Origin: Ursus arctos
Taxonomy: Eukaryota > Chordata > Mammalia > Carnivora > Ursidae
Length of the DNA stretch: 64,000 nt
Assembly (NCBI RefSeq): GCF_023065955.2
Contig: NW_026623019.1
Coordinates: forward strand, 17,364,350 to 17,428,349
Direction of reading: 5' to 3'
Below, piece by piece: positions 24,723 through 37,190 of this stretch (position 1 is its first letter; each line of letters opens with the position of its first letter). The notes under the pieces were generated by a model. It searched no databases, was not told the DNA's origin, and saw only the letters and a program-made list of their open reading frames with translations. Both the position numbers and the translations under genes were made by a program.

Positions 24723-25934
24723 TTTTAAAAATCATTTTTAAATGGCTTAATGTGTCCATAGAAAGGGAAAACTTGTGTGAAAGTATTAGACTGATGCGTT
24801 CAAACACCGCATATCCAAAAGCAGAATACAGGCAAGCATTAAGAAATGACCTCATCTGTCTCCTCTCCTGAGTCTATCATCTGAATTTTTCCTCTTTAAA
24901 GTTCAGAGACAGTGAAAGAAATGATAGTCTCAAGACAGAAGAGCTTAAAAAGTGTAAGAATCTCTTTAACACAAATTAGGTAGAGAAGAAACTAGTCGCC
25001 CTTGCAGGTGGGAGGGCCAACAGAATCCAGGGAGTTGAAATTAGGTAAGATTTCTTTTAAAATAAAAAAAATGGAGTAAAGGAGTGATGCTTTGGTTTGT
25101 AAATAAATAAATAGATAGATAAATAAATAATAAAAATTGTCTTTAGCTGGGTGTCCATGTGCCCAGGTAAAATTCCTAATATTACAGAAGGAGGAAGAAC
25201 GGATATTCAGGAGACTGTTAGTCTCTGCTACAAATACGCCACTTTGCAAGTTAACAAAAATTCAATGCGGTCAATTTCAAATCTAATTGGTTTTATTAAC
25301 TGGTTCATGAATTGAACAGCATCACATCTAGTAAATAAAAGGGAGCTCCAAAAGGGCTACCGAAGAGAAAAGGTTTGTAAAGGTAGAAAGGAAGTGGGGA
25401 ATAAGGAAATTATTAGCAAAAGAATCTGTTGTTTTAGGCAAAGTTGCCCTCTTAAGAGGAACGGAAGGGGTCTATGAGTGAATTTCTTAGTGCTGACCAG
25501 GAAAGTCCCGTGTTAACCAACATGGACCGGATAAAGGTTACATTTCCAGAGGGATTGAAACTGCAATTAAGTTAGGTATTAAGTCTTGATTTACTGACTT
25601 AGGGCCTTAACCTAAGTGATGTCATTTTGGGCCTGTGGTTTTCTTTTTAAAAAACTAAAAATACTTTTAATATTGCAAGTATTTACTTCTATGCATAAAT
25701 CTGAAAGCTTAGAAAACAAATAAGACACATGCAATAAATCATTCGTTCCAGAACATCAGCCCACAGTCCAACGTCAGTATGAAGTTCATTAGTCTTAAAG
25801 TAAAAGTTTAAAAAGGACAGTCATAGATAGATATTTATTCAATTTAAAATGCTATATTCTAGTAAGAATAAGCTTTGGACACTTGAGGTTAAAATATCGT
25901 TTCTTTTATGTGATACTGTTGGTACTACGTGGCA
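24723..25934. other. Unique intronic sequence with a tetranucleotide tract
   Basis: Holds an interrupted (AAAT/AGAT)n at 25098-25135; otherwise unrecognised. Confidence 0.5.
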
Positions 25935-26100
25935 ATAAATTTGTTTATTCAGCAAATGTTTCTGGAGCACCCAGGCACGACACAAAATGCTAAAGGGTTC
26001 CAGTAGTCCCTACACTCAGCAAATTGAGAGACTAGAAGGGAGGACGGTCAATACACTATCAGAAATAGAGTTTCAAACTAGGAGGAGCACTACTTGAAGA
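25935..26100 (-). mobile_element. L2 3' end, antisense (left part of a split copy)
   Basis: GTTTATTCAGCAAATGTTTC then GGAGCACCCAGGCACGACAC and CACTCAGCAAATTGAGAGAC follow antisense L2. It is interrupted by the L1 beginning near 26105 and resumes near 29755. Confidence 0.65.
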
Positions 26101-26104
26101 AAGA

Positions 26105-29100
26105 AGCTAGAGGAGGTCAGGAAGATGACAGAGTGCGAGGACCCTGAGCACACCTCGCCCCACGACATTCAGGTAACAGCTCGGCAGGCACAGCTAACTC
26201 TTAAACAGCCCCAAGACTGGCAGCACGGACCTTCCCCTGTTAATGGGTCAGAGGAGGCCACACTGAAAAGGGTGGGAGGGGCAGAGACCCCGTGGAGAAC
26301 CAACCCCTAGGAAGACTAATTACAAACGGCAGGGACACCACAAAAAGGGAGAATGAGAAGATCAGGCCGCCCCAAGCACCCCTGCGCAGGGGACTCACAC
26401 TGGGAAGACAAGTGTCCATAACCCTGGGCTTTGGAAAAACAGTGGGCCTTCGCTTTGTGAGCTTTTAAAAATCAGTGGGGCAGAACTTCAGGTACTTGCA
26501 AAGTCAGCGGGGTTAGCTCCAGGAGAACCAGAGGGCACTAAGAAACTGGGTTCCTGCCCTTCAAGAACCAGCATAACGGGGGCGCCTGGGTGGCACAGCG
26601 GTTAAGCGTCTGCCTTCGGCTCAGGGCGTGATCCCAGGTATGGGATCGAGCCACACATCAGGCTCCCCGCTAGGAGCCTGCTTCTTCCTCTCCCACTCCC
26701 TCTCTCGCTGGCTGTCTCTATCTCTGTAGAATAAATAAATAAATAAAATTAAAAAAAAAAAAAAAAGAACCAGCATAATGAATAACCCTGCTGGGACACA
26801 GCAGACAAGCAGCAGTTTGAAAAGTGCCTGGGGTATATGTGAAGAGATTTATGCACTGAGATCAGAATGTGCCCTCGAGGGGCAGGGATCGTTAGAAGAC
26901 TGCTCTAAAAACATAAGTGAGGTTGGGAACCATTCCTCTTCCCCTCCCCAAGCCTACAAAGCTAGACACTTGCAGGAACCAATGCAAACACTCTCCACCT
27001 GTCAGGCTTGGCCTGTGTGCCTGGCCCTGCATTCCTCCGCAGACCTGCCCATCCAACTTGCCCCACTTGGCAGGCATTCCTCCAAAGCTGCTCCTGCCCC
27101 AACACACCCAGCAAGCAGCCCTAGAAGGGACTAGCACTACTCCAAAGTGCCTACGGCCCTCAAGAGAGGGGGAGATAACTACCCCCAAACTACGAGCCTC
27201 AAAAGTAGCCTCAGACAGAGTCCTCAACAGCACAGGGACCCGAACTGCCCAGTGCACACGGAGTAGGCAAAGAGGGTCATTGCTGCTGACTGGACTGAAG
27301 GCCAACGCTGCCCAACCACAGCAGTAGGGCACACACAACCCAGAGAGCAGACACCCCTGATGCCCCTGATTCTGGTGACCAGGGGACACTGTGCTACAGG
27401 ACACCAGAGGACCTCTTTCTCGTAAGGCCACTACTTTCAAGATCAGGAGATATTGCTGACCTTCCTAACACATAGAAACACAGAGACAGAAAATGAGGAC
27501 ACAGAGGAATATGTCCTGAATGAAAGGATAGAAGAACCCTAAAGAGCTAAATTAAACAGAGATCAGCCATATGCCTGACCCCCCCCCCCAAAAAAAAAAA
27601 TTCAGGATCATGCTTATAAAGATACTCACTGGACTTAAGAGTGGAGGATCTCAGTGAAGTCTTCAACAGAAAGCTTAAAAATATAAGAAAGAACCAGTCA
27701 GAGATGAACTCGGTAACTGAAATTAAACACACTAGAGAGAATCAACAGCACATTACAGGATACGGAAGAATGGCTCGGCAATCTGGAAGACAGAGTAATG
27801 GAAAGCAACCAAGCTGAACAGCCAAAAAAATAAATGAGAATAGGTTAAGGCAACTCAGCAACATCAGGAAGCATAGTAACATTTGCATTATAGGGATCCC
27901 AGAAGGAGGGAGAGAGAAGAGGGCAGAAAACTTATTTGAAGAAATAATAGCTGAAAACATCCATAGTTTCAGGGAACAAAACAGACATCCAGATCCGGGA
28001 AACACGGAAAGCCCCTAAGAAAATTAACACAAGGAGATGCACACCAATATGCATAATAACTAAAATGGCAAAAAGTAATGATAAAGAGAATTTGAAAAGC
28101 AGCAAAAGAAAACCGTTACATACATGGGAAACCCTGTAGGGCTCTTAGCCAATTTATCATCAGAAACTTTGAATATATCCTGCTACTCCCTTCTGGCCTG
28201 CAAAGTGCTGAAAGGAAAAAAAAAAAATGCAACCAGGAATGCTTTACCTGGCAAGGCTATCATTCAGAATAGAAGGAGAGAGGAAGGGTCTCCCAGCCAA
28301 ACAAAAGTTAAAGGAGCTCATTACCATTAAAACAGACTTACAAGAAATTTTAAAGGGAACCCTTTAACTGGAAAAGAAAGGCCATAACTGGAAGTAGGAA
28401 AATTATGAAAAAAAATTGTTTACAGGTAAATGCAAATATATAATAAAGGTAGATTACTCATAAGTCCAGTATGGAGTTTAAAACACAGAAGCATTAAACA
28501 TCAATTATATCTATAAAAATCAGTCAAGAGATTCACGAAATAAAAGGATGTAAAATAGGACAAACATTTAAGATGGGGAGAGTGAGTAAAGATTTCAGTG
28601 CCTTGAGAATGGGTTCAAATTCAAGTGACCATCAACTTAATATAGACTGCTGATTGTGAAGGTGTGATATATGAACCTAATGGTAACTGCAAGTCAAAGA
28701 TCTGTGATAGATACACACAAAAATAAAGAGAAAGGTATCCAAACCTAACACTAAAGGTAGCCATCAAACTGCAAAGACAGCAAGAAAAAAAAAGGAATAC
28801 AACCACAAAAACAACCACAAAACAAGTAACAAAAAAGAAGTACATGCCTATCAATAATGAATTTGAATGTAAATAGACTAAATGCTCTAATCAAAAATAC
28901 AAGGTGAATGAATGGATTAAAAAAGCAAGACTTATTTATATGCTGCCTATAGGAAACTCACTTCAGACCTAAAGATATGCAGATTCAAAGTGAAGAGATG
29001 GAAAAACATTTACCATGCAAATGAAAACGAGAAAGCTGGGGTATCAGACAAAAGAGACTTTAAAACAAAGACTGTAGTGAGAGGCAGAGAAAGAGACTAC

Positions 29101-29747
29101 ATAATGATAAAAGGAACAACCCAATAAGAGGATATAACAATTTTAAGTATCTATACACCCAACTTGGGAGCACCTAAATACATAAAGCAACTATTACCAG
29201 ACATAGAGGAAGCAATCAGCAGTCATACAACAATACTAGGGGACTTTAATACCCAACTTACGTCAATGGATAGATCATCCAGACAGAAAAATCAACAAGG
29301 AAACAGTAGCTTTGAATGACACATGAGACCAGATGGACGTAGCAGACCTATACACAGCACTCCCTCCAAAAATAACAGAATACATTCTTTCCAAGTACAC
29401 ATGGAACATTCTCCAGGATAGATCATGTTAGGCCACAAAACAAGTCTCAACAAATTCAAGAAGATTGAAATCCTATCATGCATCTTTTCTGGCCACAAAG
29501 GTATGAAACTAGAATTACAAAAAAAAATCTGGAAAGAACACAAATACACAGAGGCTACATACCATGCTATTAAGCAATAAATGGGTGAAACCAAGAAATC
29601 AAAGAGGAAATCAAAAACAGACACCAAAGCTAATGAAAATGAAAACACAACAATCCAAAATCTTTGGGATGTAGGCAAAGCTGTTCTACGAGGGAAGTTT
29701 ATAGCAATACAAGCCTACCTAAAGAAACAAGGAAAATCTCAAGTAAG
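26105..29747 (+). mobile_element. Old L1 LINE: 5' region, inter-ORF region and ORF2 endonuclease part, 3' half missing
   Basis: Starts with an L1M-like leader (AGGTCAGGAAGATGACAGAG, then CACCTCGCCCCACGACATTC). ORF1-side and inter-ORF sequence follows (CAGGAATGCTTTACCTGGCA). From about 28840 the sequence is the ORF2 endonuclease region: ATGAATTTGAATGTAAATAG, TATATGCTGCCTATAGGAAA, GGGGACTTTAATACCCAACT, GATAGATCATCCAGACAGAA, ACATGGAACATTCTCCAGGA. It ends abruptly at AAGGAAAATCTCAAGTAA, before the reverse transcriptase domain, with no 3' UTR or A tail. Frameshifts and stops throughout; not functional. A SINE sits at 26578-26766. Confidence 0.85.
26578..26764 (+). mobile_element. CAN-SINE inside the old L1, with a shortened CT region
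   Basis: Young-type head and tail; the CCCCTGCTTGTGTTC part of the body is missing. Perfect 14-base duplication AAGAACCAGCATAA at 26563-26576 and 26765-26778. Confidence 0.95.
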
Positions 29748-29754
29748 AAATACA

Positions 29755-30290
29755 GAACAGGCTATGCAAGAATATTCTGGGGGAACTAATTTGCATCAGT
29801 CAGTGAAGGCTTCCAGGAGGAAAGGATATTTAAGAAGCATTCTGAAAATAAGTAGCCATTAGCTAGAAGACTATTAGGACCTCATGTTGGGGGTGGAGAG
29901 ATGAGCACGTGCAGAGGCCTAAGGAGGATGGCCCACTGAAGTTCCTAAAAGAAAGCCCTACAGGCAGGAGTGAGTGATCACAGGGAATAATGTCACAGAA
30001 CGTGGCAACGTGGCAGGGGACAGATACCCTGTCTCACACACCATGCACAGATTTTAGATTTGCACCCCAGGGCAAGGAGAACACATAGAAAGATTTTGAG
30101 CAGGAAAATAGCAATCCAATTTCCATTTTTACAAGGTCACTCTGGCTGCAGTGTGGACATTGGACTCAGGGCGAGGAAGAGGTTGGGGAATTCAAACAAG
30201 AGATGGTGCGAAGAGAATTGCAAGAAATAGACACAGTTGAGATTTGGCCTCTTGGAATAGATTTTGGTGAGGTGTTGGCTCTGGGAGTCA
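29755..30290 (-). mobile_element. L2, antisense (right part of the split copy)
   Basis: GTGAAGGCTTCCAGGAGGAAAG, GTGCAGAGGCCTAAGGAGGA, AGAAAGATTTTGAGCAGGAAAA, and TACAAGGTCACTCTGGCTGCA follow the antisense L2 body in order. With 25935-26100 it brackets the L1. Confidence 0.7.
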
Positions 30291-30295
30291 GGAGC

Positions 30296-30515
30296 AGGAC
30301 TATGATTAAGAATCAGGGCCCTGGAATCAGGCTGTCTAGATTCAAACCCCGACTCTGCCCCTGGTGAACCTTGCTCTAGGACCTGAGTTTCCCCATCAGT
30401 AGAATGGAAAGGGTAATACTAATTGTACCTCAAAGGATGGTGAGGAGTAAACGAGATCATTCAAGTGCCCAGAAGGAGGCCTGGATGTATAAATGTTAGC
30501 TTTATTATTTTAATT
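30296..30515 (+). mobile_element. MIR, nearly full length
   Basis: GATTAAGAATCAGGGCCCTGG, TCTAGATTCAAACCCCGACTC, GTTTCCCCATCAGTAGAATGG and the following GGATGGTGAGGAGTAAACGAGA match MIR from head to tail. Confidence 0.85.
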
Positions 30516-31364
30516 TCCATTTCTAGTGTTAGGTGTAGCAGAAAACTCAAGGAAGACCCTCGGGATTCTGTCTTGAGCGCCTGAGTGGTCAGTGGTACCA
30601 TTACTGAGGAACAGATAGGTAGAATTGGATGAATCAGGCAGAGAAGGGAAGACCTTTCAGTCTTGTTCAAGGAATTCTATCTTTGATATGTGAAGAAATA
30701 AATTAACTGTCTAATAGCACTTTCTGAATGGCTTTTTAGATGAATAGGCTACAATATTTTTAGCATTCTTACTTGGCAAGGTTTTTAAGTGGATAGTCCT
30801 GTTTTGTTAACTCTCTCGAATTTTTTAAAACAAACACAAACTCCTAAAATCTCCAAGCCACTGATTTAAATAGAACCGATTACAAACATTTTTATCAACA
30901 AATGCAATACATTTATATGCGGAGCACATCATGCCTTGTCACTTTGAACATCCCCACCTAGGGCAATATCAGACGATTATTTCTGTTAGGAAATGGACAT
31001 CTTTCTGTGCAGCTATCAAATTCGCTCAGGCTAAGATATGGCTCCTAACCCACCAAACTAGGTCTTAAACTTCAGGGGATTTAAGTCCTTGAAATGACTG
31101 ATTCTCTTTTCAGAGCTTCTGAATTTCTTATTCATAAAATTAAGTATGAGAGGAACCTCTAAAATCACGAGGCCCCTACAAAATCCTTTATTTTTATACA
31201 GGCAGACCTACCACTTATTTAGAAAATTACATGAATACTGTGATGAGTTATGATTTTTTTCAAATTATTTCAGAATAAAGCAATAAAGAAAAACATTTCT
31301 CAACTATCATTCCAGTTACATATCAAAATCTTACGTGCAGTTACCAGGAAAATCCTTATGGAAC
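30516..31364. other. Unique intronic sequence
   Basis: No recognised element. Confidence 0.5.
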
Positions 31365-31500
31365 TACAAGGAATTTATTATTATGTTCAGTTACCCAACA
31401 TACAGTACATCATTAGTTTCTGATGTCATGTTCAACAATTCATTAGTTGTGCATAACACCTGGTGCTCATCACAACTGCCCTCCTTAATCATTTTATTCC
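31365..31500 (-). mobile_element. L1 3' end, antisense
   Basis: TTATTATTATGTTCAGTTACC, CATACAGTACATCATTAGTTTC and CATAACACCTGGTGCTCATC are the reverse complement of the carnivore L1 3' terminus, the same family end as at 13119 and 47668. Confidence 0.8.
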
Positions 31501-31764
31501 AGGACCCGGGCTCCATTTTCATATTTTGACACCACTATTCTAGGCATAAACAGTCAACATGAACAGGTAGCTAAGATAATGGATAGATGTTAAAAAAAAA
31601 AAAATCAGTTCTGGAATTTTCTGTCTTGTTTTTCTTCAAGATCCAACCCATGCCAGTCTTCCTTTCATGAATGTTCTTAAAGTACCTTGACCAATAGGGA
31701 CCTCCAGCTACTATGAAGAATTCTTCACATTACCCATCTGCCAGCTCATGGAGAGAAAGACATA

Positions 31765-31880
31765 CATATTTATTCAACCAATATTTAAGCTAAGGTCTGT
31801 GCTCAGCCCTGGGGCGAGGAAGGAGGCAGGCAGCTGGTCGGTGGTGAACAAAACACTCATGGAGTTCGAGGTCTCATGTG
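31765..31880 (-). mobile_element. L2 3' end, antisense
   Basis: TTTATTCAACCAATATTTAAG, GTGCTCAGCCCTGGGGCGAG and GTGAACAAAACACTCATGGAG follow the antisense L2 terminus. Confidence 0.65.
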
Positions 31881-32394
31881 AAACTCCCCCCAGACTGAAT
31901 CATTTGCCTGGATGCCTCCACCATCACTCAGTTACTGGAGCTCTCACATTGCGTGGCTCTCATTTTTCTCTTAACTTCCTTTATATCTAACAGCCCCACT
32001 AATCCAGGAAACAACTTCTTTCAGGTTTCATTTGAAATAGAACCAGGTGGGATGACAGCAATACATAGAAGTTTCTCTTTTAACTTCAGCACTTAAACTG
32101 GTTTCATGAATTCAATTCTACGTAACTGGAGTACCTTTGCTTTAAGTTTGTACTATCTGATTAAGGGGGGGGGTAGGAATCAATAGCCTTTAAATCCTTG
32201 ATTCCAAGACTTATTGGCACACAAATTAACATTTTTAAAGTCGAGATGCCTTTGCACTGATGTGTGCATTCATTATGGTGTTTGTTTTCCTAAAAAGCTG
32301 TTTTCAAATCAATAGCATGTCTTATAATCAATGTCGCCTTAGAAACTAAGAAATTCAACAACAGGACTCAGACTGACTTAATGGAAAAAAATGA
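31881..32394. other. Unique intronic sequence
   Basis: No recognised element. Confidence 0.5.
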
Positions 32395-32580
32395 GTTGGC
32401 AACTAAGACTGGATTCCTAGCCTTGGCTTACTGCCAGTTAGTTACTAGTCACCGAGCCCTGTGACATCTGCTGAGTCTCTTCACGCCTCTGGACCTTTTC
32501 TTCTCCATTCATAAAATGCAAGTTTGCACTTCTATTTCTCAAACTCTGTGGTAAGAGATGAGCTAAAGGTTTTCCAGTCA
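32395..32580 (+). mobile_element. MIR-like SINE, degenerate
   Basis: GACTGGATTCCTAGCCTTGGC, AGTTAGTTACTAG and the later TTCTTCTCCATTCATAAAATG run in MIR order. Confidence 0.5.
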
Positions 32581-33514
32581 GTTGCAGACATGCATTTACG
32601 AAATACAACACTATGCAGATGAGACAAGGATTCTCCACATGATTTATCACCTCATTTCTTTGATATTGCTTAGTAATACAATTAGCTTGTATTTCCCAAT
32701 TACATAGTCGCTGAGCACCAGAAACAAAAATGCAGGGAATGAGTCACTCGGAACGAAGGTGTTTGTTATTCATGGCAGAGCCAAGAGAGAGGCAGCGTGG
32801 TTAACCCATCTGTGGGTCACTGACAATGGACCAACAATCCAGAAGACACCTTTTCAGGCAAAATAATAAAAGATAAATGTTCTTTTTTCCTATTCATTCT
32901 TTTTTAAAGTACAAAATATGAGAACTCAGCAGTTGCTTAGAAAAAAGTTTTTTAAGCCACCAAGAAATAGCACCCTTTGGTTGGAAATACCAGCCCATGT
33001 TTCATGTGTTTTCAAAAAAACAAAAACAGAACAAAACAAAACACAAAACAGATCCATAGCAGCTCTTACTAGAACATGCTTCCTCTATACCACTTAGTCC
33101 GGGATAGAAAGTCACCAGTTAACGGTCATTAGCCCTAAGGCCACTGCAGTTGATAGGAACGTCACTTTTTGATAATACATCAAAGTTAAGGGTGCGTACA
33201 CATGCGAACACTTGTTTTTATAAGGACTCTTCGCGGAGGTAAGCGTACACGTGTGCTTGCTCTTTGCCCACCCACCTGGCACATGGGCACAGATGCTAAA
33301 TAACCACGCAAGTTACCTAGCTCAGACTCTGACCACCCTTCACCAAGTTGATGAGAGAGTGATGTATTCCACTTCAAGAAAGCAATCCTCCCCTAGGCAG
33401 GTCAGGCTCAGAGGCCTCCTGGACATTTGCTGAAAAATAAGGGTATCTGCCTTAGAGCCTAGAGGTATAGACAATCAGAGGCTGGCCAGTCCTGGGTGCC
33501 GGACCAATGCTGTA
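32581..33514. other. Unique intronic sequence
   Basis: Includes an A-rich (AAAAC)-type stretch at about 33015-33050; otherwise unrecognised. Confidence 0.5.
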
Positions 33515-33706
33515 AGAGAGGTTCTCACACTTGAGCGTGCGTCGGGACCGTCTGGAGGGCTTATTCACATACAGAGTGCTGGCCCCACTCCTGAACTTGA
33601 TCCAGAGGGCCATCCATGACGGACACTGAGAGTTTGCGTTTCTAACACGTTTTCAGGAGGTGCCGATGCTCCTGGGAGCAGACTTTGAGAACCACTGGTA
33701 GAAGAT
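33515..33706 (+). mobile_element. MER5A-type hAT DNA transposon
   Basis: Left end GGTTCTCACACTTGAGCGTG, interior GGAGGGCTTATTCACA and GCGTTTCTAACACGTTTTCAGG, right end TTTGAGAACCACTGG: full-length order for MER5A. Confidence 0.85.
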
Positions 33707-33714
33707 ACTGGATG

Positions 33715-33890
33715 ACAGAATTGGAAAGATATCAGGGGGTCATCTGATCCAAAACTTTCACTTTCCTGGTGAGGACCCTTGGGTTGAGAGAAGACTGTCT
33801 TGTTCATGGTTAGACAGCCAATACTCAGAGCCTTCTCCAGCAAAAAAAAAAAAAAAAAAAAAAGCAACTCAGGTTTCCCAAATCTTAACA
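33715..33890 (-). mobile_element. MIR-class SINE, antisense, containing an A23 tract
   Basis: TGATCCAAAACTTTCACTTTCC, then GTTCATGGTTAGACAGCCAA and ACTCAGGTTTCCCAAATC are in antisense MIR order. The A tract at 33842-33864 lies inside. Confidence 0.5.
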
Positions 33891-36800
33891 TGCTGCTTAT
33901 TTCATGATTCTAGGTTATGGCCATATATCGGGACCCTGCTCTCTGAGACGAGGCACCAGCAGAGCCTTCATGCTGTTGACCCTTCTCTCCACGTGTCCTT
34001 TGGAGAACATGTTAGTTCTATCAGTGACCTCAAAATGGTTAGGCAAGTGGCCTTAGACCAGACAGGGTGTTGGTAGACCACTAGGACCTGCTCGCCCAGA
34101 TTTTAAACCCAGAGAACCTGTCCCTACCATCATTCCATGCAGCCTGTCCCCCAGCTCCCTGGCAGCTGAGCACAGATGGCCTGAGGTTTTGCAAAGTGAC
34201 ACAAGATATAGGAGATGGTCACAGATGATTTATAGCACGGCTGTGGAGCTAAGTGTCCAGTCCTCAACTGCTGTGGGGGTGGGGGAGTCCCTGGCTGTGT
34301 GCTCGGCCGTGTGGACTGATACCAGTGTCAAAACTCCCTTGGATCATGCCCTTTTGGCTGAGCCTGCTCTCCAGTTCCCAGCGGTTCTGTGAACTTCCTG
34401 CTTCCCCTCCAATAAATTATTCCTCTGCTTAAATGGTCTGCAGCCCAGAACCCTGGCTGACATGACAGCCCATTAATTTACCCATCAACAGAGAGCCAAT
34501 TGATCCTCATCAAAATGAGGGCCCCCACAAAGACTCCGACAGTGGCTTCCAGCTTTAGAGCCCTTGGATTTCTGCTGGTACGCTTCGATCCTTTGACAGT
34601 GTTTGCTGCAAGGGCTGCTTGACCCCCCAGGGACCCCCACCCCAAGCCGTGTGCACTCAGAGGACAGCAGGTCTTGCTTTACAGCCCTTGGCCAGAACTG
34701 ATGGACCCAGGAGTGTAGCTTGAGGTCACACCAAGACCTTGGGCTCTCGTCGGGGCAAGAAAGGCTCCGAGAGCTCTCAAACTTGGAAAAAGGAAGGAGC
34801 CAACCCATGCTGATGGCTGGGTCCTGTGAAGGCCCCAGCAACACCCTGGTACTGATGCTTTTCCGGTTTCTATCATTCAATTCTTTCCATTTCATGAGAC
34901 ATCCTGGCGAGTCCCCTTTCAGCCTGAATTTCAACCTTTGTCTTTGGTAACGTAATAGCTTTGCTATGCTCACTCACTAACAACCCCTCTTTGCCTTCTC
35001 AATCTAGCTACCCCCTCCCTGCAACCCCACACATGGGGATTCTTACAAGAAAACTTTCTAAATTCAGGTATCACCGGAAAAGAAAAAGGGTTTTGTAAAC
35101 CACAAGGCATCTTTTAAGAAAGCAAACAAACAAACAACCTTTGAGGGTTAAGACATTTTTAAACATATGGTTTTTGTCTAACTCTACTGTCCAGTATCCC
35201 CCTCATCTGCTCGCAGCATTACAATGACAAGACACCCATCCTCGAACTCCACGCCTTGAGAAGTGTGGTTCCGTCAGGTACGTCGAAACTCGTGAGTGAT
35301 TTGTCTACTCGCTCTGTTTAAGGGCCCTAAGCATCGTAAAAGGTTCTGTTTGCCACTAAAAGTCACCAAGACCCTGTAGAGAAATAGCTTATTCCCTGCC
35401 TGAGAAGGAAGGTCAGCTAGAGCTCCAGACTCATCTTTATGCCAAAGAGTAAGAAAGGGTTCAAAAAAAAAAAAAAAAAAAGGATGGGCCATGTTGCCAT
35501 GATGCAAACAGCAGCCTGAAAGGGGTCTCATTGCACAATGAAGTACAGGGATGAAGTGAAACCCGATGAGGGATTCACAGATATGTACTGATAATAAATA
35601 GCGGCAAAAGGAGGGACCTTACAGGAACATGCCCAGTGCCAAATGTGAAATGGAGAGTGCAGGATTTGGAAAATCATTTTGTAGCCATCAGGGTGTACAT
35701 TTGATCAGGAGTCAACAGATACGAAGTCTGAGGGGTATCTTTGCGAGGAGCAGGATATTTGCCTGGCCTTAAGGGTCTCTCCACCAAACCATTAGATAGT
35801 AGAGACAACGTGCAGCACCTTGAACAAGTGACCGAACGTAACATGGCCAACGAGGGGCAGGTGGACGTGGCGGGCCTCCAGAGAGGACTTTCGGAGGACA
35901 TGACATCATGTATCCAGAGTTCCATACTGGATATAAATTATACCTCGATATACTTTATTTGAAAATGTACAAAGGGTAAAAGTCCATGGTTTGAAAAGGC
36001 TCTTTATTAGTTTAAAGGCAAAACGAATAGCCTCTTGAGCTGTCTTCAGGGACGGCTGGGTCATAGAAAGAAGACGGCTACCTGGTGAGGTTGGTTTACT
36101 CCAGCCAGAATGGACAGAAGCCACAGGAGGGGGAAAAAAAAAAAAAAATCACGCAGTCCCCCATTCTGAAGCACATTCTGGCACCAAAAGATGAAGCATT
36201 TTTACGTTAACATCTATTTTGTAGCGAACACACTATTCACATAAAAGGCTAAGATAAAATGTAAAAACTCAATGAAATCTTGCCTCCCAGGACCCCTTCA
36301 TATCATCCCAGAGCCTCAGAACACCACTGACTGTCCTCAAGAGCTTCTCTTGGTGGATGGGGCGAAGTGTGTGTGTGTCCTACACGAGCCCACGCAGGGA
36401 TGGCCATCAGCACCCTAACCGCCCCATTGCTTAAGGGCCTACTCAGATGATTCTTCTTCCAGAGGATTCCCCCCCATGCCCTGCTTATACCACCTTTTAT
36501 TCTCCAGTAAGCACTTACGACCATCCTCCTCCTAACAGTCACCTGTGAACCAACACCCCCAATTTAGCACTTCACCTACAAATGATCCCTGAACTGAGCA
36601 GTGCCTGGCACTTGGGAAAATGTTGGATTGAACGAAGTGAAGAATAAAGGAACATGGGCATACTTAACCATTTCACTCCTTTTCCTCTTCACAGAGCCAG
36701 AAAAGCTTGTCACTTTATGGAGAAAGCCACCCTCCCTATGCTACTTCCTCTAATAAACTTCCAGCCTAGGAACATGATAATTAGTCTCCAAATGAGATTT

Positions 36801-37029
36801 TGTTATAACCAAGGCAATAAGATTTTAGGGGACTCAGATTTTCACCTATTTTGGTATAAGTAGGGAGACTCAAATCAGCTTATGGCTCAGAAAATAAGGG
36901 AAACTGAAAGCAAAACATTACTGTCAGAGCACTACCAGGACATTTTAGACAAACTGCTATGCAACCTGCAACTGATCAACTAAAATAGAAAGTAACCACC
37001 TCAGTGGTGGCTAAAAATACTCAAAAATG
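33891..37029. other. Largely unique intronic sequence
   Basis: Contains A tracts near 35462-35480 and 36131-36146. A 162-codon open frame at 34485-34973 minus begins with GTG and resembles no known family. A CAATAAATTATTCCTCTGCTT stretch near 34410 could be an LTR end, but this was not confirmed. Confidence 0.45.
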
Positions 37030-37190
37030 GAATGAAGATAACTGACACTTATTACCAGACAAACCCAAGAGAAGCTAGTCCATGGCTTTAAAAAAAAAAA
37101 AAAAAAAAAAAAAAGGTGGGGGGTGTATAGCCAGAGTTTGAACCCAGGCAGTCTGTCCTCAGAGCTTACATTGGCACAGGGATTAAAAAT
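37030..37190 (-). mobile_element. MIR-like fragment, antisense, with an A25 tract
   Basis: ACTGACACTTATTACCAGAC and, after the A run at 37090-37114, AGCCAGAGTTTGAACCCAGG match the antisense MIR ends; the middle is degraded. Confidence 0.45.

Noticed and set aside
26892..27440. 182-codon minus-strand and 136-codon plus-strand open frames
   Set aside because: They lie in the L1 5' region; the codons do not resemble a host protein.
28840..29750. Coding ORF2 endonuclease of L1
   Set aside because: Similarity is clear, but frameshifts, stops and loss of the reverse transcriptase half show it is a relic.
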